Origin: Parafrankia irregularis | Lineage (GTDB): Bacteria > Actinomycetota > Actinomycetes > Frankiales > Frankiaceae | DNA length: 64,000 nt | NCBI RefSeq assembly: GCF_001536285.1 | Contig: NZ_FAOZ01000005.1 | Span: 175,813-239,812, forward strand | Direction: 5' to 3' | In this document: positions 60,088 through 64,000 of the stretch, piece by piece | How positions within the stretch are numbered: the stretch's first letter is position 1 | Layout of the letters: each line of letters starts with the position of its first letter | Translations under genes and position numbers: made by a program | The notes under the pieces: generated by a model | Seen by the model: the letters and a program-made list of their open reading frames with translations, nothing else | What the model was told of the DNA's origin: nothing | The model's database searches: none

Positions 60088-63000
60088 GTGATCTCTCCAG
60101 CCGAATCGCCGCCGCCGCGGCTGTCGGAGCTGCGCGCTCATCTCCCCCGGCTGATGGCCGTCGACGCGCATCGCCTCGGCCGCCGCCTCGACCGGGCTCG
60201 GAAGACGCGGGACGCCGACGCGCGCGAGTCCTCCATCGCACGCATCGCGGCCGACGTCGAAGCCGCACGCCTTCGGGTCGCGGCGCGGCAGGCGAGCGTG
60301 CCGCTCATCCACTACCCGGAGGAGCTGCCCGTCAGTCAGCGCCGGGACGAGCTCTTGGCCGCCATCCGTGACCACCAGGTCGTGGTCATCGCCGGTGAGA
60401 CCGGCTCGGGAAAGACCACGCAGATCCCCAAGCTGTGCCTGGAGCTGGGCCGCGGGGTGCTTGGCATGATCGGGCACACCCAGCCACGGCGGATCGCGGC
60501 ACGTACCGTCGCCGAACGGATCGCGGCGGAGCTGGGCAGCACGATCGCGGGGCGCGACCAGCGGATCACCGCCCCCGCGCAGGGCCGACCCGACCGGCCC
60601 AGCCAACCCTCCGAAACCGACCAGCCCGACCCAAACGATCTAACCGATCTAACCGATCCAAGCGATCAGCCCGACCAGCCGGGTGGCGCGGCCACTGACG
60701 GACTGGTGGGATATCAGATGCGGTTCACCGACCGGGTCGGGCCCACCACCCTCATCAAGCTGATGACGGACGGCATCCTGCTCAACGAGCTCACCGCCGA
60801 CCGGATGCTGCGCCAGTACGACACGCTCGTCATCGACGAGGCGCACGAGCGCAGCCTCAACATCGACTTCATTCTCGGCTACCTGCACGGGCTTCTCCCC
60901 CGCCGCCCGGACCTCAAGGTGATCATCACCTCGGCGACGATCGATCCGCACCGGTTCGCCCGCCACTTTCACGGAGCGCCGGTGATCGAGGTGTCGGGCC
61001 GCACCTATCCGGTGGAGATGCGGTATCGACCTCTCACCGGTTCCGACGGCGGCGACGCCGGTGACCGCGGTGACCGCGGTGACCGCCACGATGGCTCGGA
61101 TCGAAGCCCCGCACGCGAGCGCGAACGCGAGCGGAACCGCGACCGCGACCGTGACCGCGCCAGGGACCGAGGCCGGGAGCGGGATCGCGACCGGGAGTCC
61201 GACCGGGACAGCGAGCGGGACCAGGTCTCGGCGATCTGCGACGCGGTGGACGAGCTGTGTGCCGAGGGACCGGGCGACATCCTGGTGTTCCTCAGCGGCG
61301 AGCGGGAGATCCGGGACACCGCGGAAGCGCTGGCCCGGCAGGACCGCCCGGCCACCGAGGTGCTGCCGTTGTACGCACGGCTGTCGTCGGCCGAGCAGCA
61401 CCGGGTGTTCAGCCCGCACACCGGGCGGCGGATCGTGCTGGCCACGAACGTCGCCGAGACGTCGCTGACCGTGCCGGGCATCCGGTATGTGATCGACCCC
61501 GGGCTCGCCCGCGTCTCCCGGTACAGCCATCGGACGAAGGTGCAGCGGCTGCCGATCGAGCCGGTCTCCCAGGCCTCGGCGAACCAGCGCGCCGGCCGGT
61601 GCGGGCGGACGTCCGACGGTATCTGCATCCGGTTGTACGCCGAGGACGATTTTCTCGCCCGGCCGGCCTTCACCGATCCCGAGATCCTGCGGACGAACCT
61701 CGCCTCGGTGATCCTGCAGATGGAGGCCCTCGGACTCGGCGAGATGGCCGACTTCCCGTTCCTCGACGCACCCGAGACGCGCCAGATCACCGACGGTGTT
61801 CGGCTGTTGACCGAGCTGGGGGCGCTGGTCGAGGACGCCGAGCCCGGCCGGCGGCTCACCCCGGTCGGGCGCAGCCTGGCCCAGCTTCCGGTCGATCCGC
61901 GGCTGGCCCGGATGGTGCTCGCCGCCGGGGAGCTCGGCTGCCTGTCGGAGGTCCTCGTCATCGCGTCGGCGCTGGCGATCCAGGACCCGCGGGAACGGCC
62001 GGTGGAGCAGCGCGCCGCCGCCGATCTGGCCCACGCCCGGTTCACCGACCCGACGTCGGACTTCCTGTCGATCCTGAACCTGTGGCAGCACCTGCGCACC
62101 GCACGCGAGGAGCGGTCGTCCAACCAGTTCCGCCGCCTGTGCCGCACCGAGTTCCTGAACTACCTGCGTATCCGGGAGTGGCAGGACGTCCACGGCCAGC
62201 TGCGCTCGATCGCGCGGAACCTGGGGCTGGCGCCCAACGAGAGCCCGGCGGACGTCCGGTCGCTGCACCAGGCGCTGCTGACCGGGCTGCTGTCCCACAT
62301 CGGCCGCTACGAGCCCGAGAAGAAGGACTACCTCGGGGCACGCGGTGCCCGGTTCGCGATCTTCCCGGGTTCCGGGCTGGCCCGCCGGCGGCCGGCGCGG
62401 CCGGAGAGCCCGCAGGCAGCCGGCGCGGACGCCGGTGGCGCGGGCGGCGGGGCCGACGAGGGCCCGGACGCCCAGGGCGACCGGCGCGGGCCCGGCATCC
62501 CGACCTGGGTGATGGCCGCGGAGCTGGTGGAGACGTCCCGGCTGTGGGCCCGCACGGTGGCGCGGGTCGAGCCCGACTGGGTCGAGCCGCTGGCGGAGCA
62601 CCTGCTGCGCCGCACCTACAGCGAGCCGCACTGGTCGCGCCGGCAGGCGGCGGCACTGGCCTACGAGAAGGTCACGCTCTACGGCGTCCCGCTGGTGACC
62701 GCGCGGCTGGTGCAGTACGGCCGGATCGACCCGGTGGTGAGCCGGGAGCTGTTCGTCCGGCACGCGCTGGTGGAGGGCGACTGGAACACCCGGCATGCGT
62801 TCTTCCAGGCGAACCGGGAGCTGCTCGCGGACGTCGAGGAGCTGGAGCACCGGGCTCGACGCCGCGACATCCTCGTCGACGACCAGACCCTGTACGACTT
62901 CTACGACCAGCGGATCCCCGCGGACGTCGTCTCCGGCCGCCATTTCGACACCTGGTGGAAGGCGACCCGGCGCACGCAGCCCGACCTGCTCGACTTCTCC

Positions 63001-64000
63001 GCGGCGATGCTGGTCAACGACCGCGCCGGCGCGATCCGCGCGCAGGACTACCCGGACGTCTGGGTCGCCGGTGAGGTGGAGCTGCCGCTCACGTACCAGT
63101 TCACGCCCGGCGAGGCCGCCGACGGCGTGACCGTGCGGGTGCCGCTGCCGGTGCTGGGGACGCTGCCGGCCGAGCCGTTCACCTGGCAGGTGCCCGGGCT
63201 GCGCGAGGAGCTGATCACCGCGATGATCCGAGGGCTGCCCAAGGTCGTCCGGCGCGGCTTCGTGCCCGCGCCGAACTACGCGCGGGCCGTGCTCGACCGG
63301 ATCACCCCGGACGACCATCCGCTGGCCGACGCGGTCGCCGCGGAGCTGCACCGGATGAGCGGGGCCGCGCTGCCCCCCGGGGTCTGGGCGCCGCCCCGGC
63401 TGGTGGAGATGCTGCCGCCCCATCTGCGGATGACGTTCCGGGTGGTCGACGACCGCGGGGCGACCCTCGCCGAGGGCAAGGACCTGGCGGAGCTGCGGGC
63501 GCGGCTGCGGCCGAAGACCCGGGCGGTGGTCTCCGCCGCCGCCGCGGGGGTGGAACGCTCGGGCCTGCGGGCCTGGGAGATCGGCACCCTGCCGACGGTG
63601 ATCGAGCGCACTCGCGGCGGGCATGTCGTGCGGGCCCATCCGGCGCTCGTGGACGAGGGCGCGTCGGTGTCCGTCCGGGTCTTCGACAACCCGGACGAGG
63701 CCGACGCCGCGATGTGGGCCGGCACCCGGCGGCTGCTGCTGCTGGGAGTGCCATCCCCCGTCCGGGGCATCATCGGTCGGCTGCCGAACGCGGCGAAGCT
63801 GGCCCTGAGCAACAACCCGCACCGCGACGTCAGCGACCTGCTGGACGACTGCGTCGCCTGCGCCGTGGACACACTGCTGCGCCGGGCGGGCGGGCCCGCC
63901 CGGGACGAGGCCGGCTTCGGGGCCCTGCTCGAGGTCGTGCGCGCCGAGCTGCCGGAGCGCTCGTTGGCGGTGGTGCGGGCCACTGAGCGGGTGCTGGCGC
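60088..64000 (+). CDS. hrpA: ATP-dependent RNA helicase HrpA (3' end beyond window)
   Basis: The frame from GTG 60088 stays open to the window edge (1304 codons visible). A helical N-terminus precedes HYPEELPVSQRRDELLAAIR, Walker A GETGSGKTT (about 103-111), QPRRIAARTVAERIA, DEAH (about 250-253), SATI, LVFLSGEREIR, ATNVAETSLTVPG and QRAGRCGR (about 500). The HA2/OB regions and HrpA-specific C-terminal domain follow (DFYDQRIPADVVSGRHFDTW). Two insertions are unusual: an Asp/Pro/Thr repeat (about 162-201) between motif Ia and Ib regions, and an Arg/Glu/Asp tract (about 337-379) between the two RecA domains. The start lacks a clear ribosome site. Confidence 0.95.
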   Translation, partial: MISPAESPPPRLSELRAHLPRLMAVDAHRLGRRLDRARKTRDADARESSIARIAADVEAARLRVAARQASVPLIHYPEELPVSQRRDELLAAIRDHQVVVIAGETGSGKTTQIPKLCLELGRGVLGMIGHTQPRRIAARTVAERIAAELGSTIAGRDQRITAPAQGRPDRPSQPSETDQPDPNDLTDLTDPSDQPDQPGGAATDGLVGYQMRFTDRVGPTTLIKLMTDGILLNELTADRMLRQYDTLVIDEAHERSLNIDFILGYLHGLLPRRPDLKVIITSATIDPHRFARHFHGAPVIEVSGRTYPVEMRYRPLTGSDGGDAGDRGDRGDRHDGSDRSPARERERERNRDRDRDRARDRGRERDRDRESDRDSERDQVSAICDAVDELCAEGPGDILVFLSGEREIRDTAEALARQDRPATEVLPLYARLSSAEQHRVFSPHTGRRIVLATNVAETSLTVPGIRYVIDPGLARVSRYSHRTKVQRLPIEPVSQASANQRAGRCGRTSDGICIRLYAEDDFLARPAFTDPEILRTNLASVILQMEALGLGEMADFPFLDAPETRQITDGVRLLTELGALVEDAEPGRRLTPVGRSLAQLPVDPRLARMVLAAGELGCLSEVLVIASALAIQDPRERPVEQRAAADLAHARFTDPTSDFLSILNLWQHLRTAREERSSNQFRRLCRTEFLNYLRIREWQDVHGQLRSIARNLGLAPNESPADVRSLHQALLTGLLSHIGRYEPEKKDYLGARGARFAIFPGSGLARRRPARPESPQAAGADAGGAGGGADEGPDAQGDRRGPGIPTWVMAAELVETSRLWARTVARVEPDWVEPLAEHLLRRTYSEPHWSRRQAAALAYEKVTLYGVPLVTARLVQYGRIDPVVSRELFVRHALVEGDWNTRHAFFQANRELLADVEELEHRARRRDILVDDQTLYDFYDQRIPADVVSGRHFDTWWKATRRTQPDLLDFSAAMLVNDRAGAIRAQDYPDVWVAGEVELPLTYQFTPGEAADGVTVRVPLPVLGTLPAEPFTWQVPGLREELITAMIRGLPKVVRRGFVPAPNYARAVLDRITPDDHPLADAVAAELHRMSGAALPPGVWAPPRLVEMLPPHLRMTFRVVDDRGATLAEGKDLAELRARLRPKTRAVVSAAAAGVERSGLRAWEIGTLPTVIERTRGGHVVRAHPALVDEGASVSVRVFDNPDEADAAMWAGTRRLLLLGVPSPVRGIIGRLPNAAKLALSNNPHRDVSDLLDDCVACAVDTLLRRAGGPARDEAGFGALLEVVRAELPERSLAVVRATERVLA

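Noticed and set aside
60649-63822. A 1057-codon open frame on the minus strand opposite hrpA
   Set aside because: It is antisense to the conserved helicase motifs and rich in Arg/Pro/Gln/Gly/His; it is an artefact of high GC at third positions.

Overview
The window is high-GC DNA with actinobacterial gene content: an actinobacterial SAM-IV-type riboswitch, a DUF397/Scr1-type XRE pair, a PPOX-fold F420-type protein, LCP and PhoD proteins, a full-length HrpA helicase, many GTG/TTG starts and several OmpR-type two-component systems. A Frankia-like or related filamentous actinomycete fits best. This is an inference from gene content and style; no rRNA is present to settle it.

Region 1 (1-12.2 kb) is an envelope and sensing region. 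It holds a 5'-truncated DedA protein, an AbrB-family membrane protein, a PAP2 phosphatase, a PepSY-like secreted protein and two OmpR-type two-component systems. In the second system uppP lies between the regulator and the kinase. A Pat/Bar-like acetyltransferase and a COG4705-like membrane protein follow. DedA, PAP2 and UppP are all compatible with undecaprenyl-phosphate recycling.

Region 2 (12.5-15.1 kb) is a SAM-IV-like riboswitch leader, a SufS-like class V aminotransferase and a SAM-dependent methyltransferase, probably one transcription unit. Region 3 (15.1-24 kb) is a translationally coupled lipoprotein/adaptor/ATPase/permease exporter, divergent from its own two-component system. It is followed by a small I36-like secreted protein, a lipoprotein and two orphan LuxR-type proteins, one of which has lost most of its receiver domain.

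Region 4 (24.5-41.6 kb) has a DHA2 drug exporter with a divergent TetR and paired operators, a membrane GT2 synthase and an alpha/beta hydrolase. Next come an FMO-TetR pair divergent from two SDR genes, a small protein with serine at every third residue, a methyltransferase, a lipoprotein, a large propeller/PKD surface protein, a DinB-like protein and tRNA-Asn. Region 5 (41.8-48.3 kb) has a small membrane-associated protein, an HxlR regulator, an LCP ligase, a Tat-exported PhoD and an ABC exporter.

Region 6 (48.3-60 kb) has low coding density and looks accessory. It carries a ParA-like ATPase with an overlapping SAP/Rho-N-like partner, a winged-helix protein of replication-relaxation type, iteron-like repeats and a widely spaced DUF397/XRE pair. 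Region 7 (60.1 kb to the end) is hrpA, cut by the window edge. Six copies of a 52-bp hairpin repeat and two copies of a second repeat are dispersed through the gaps.
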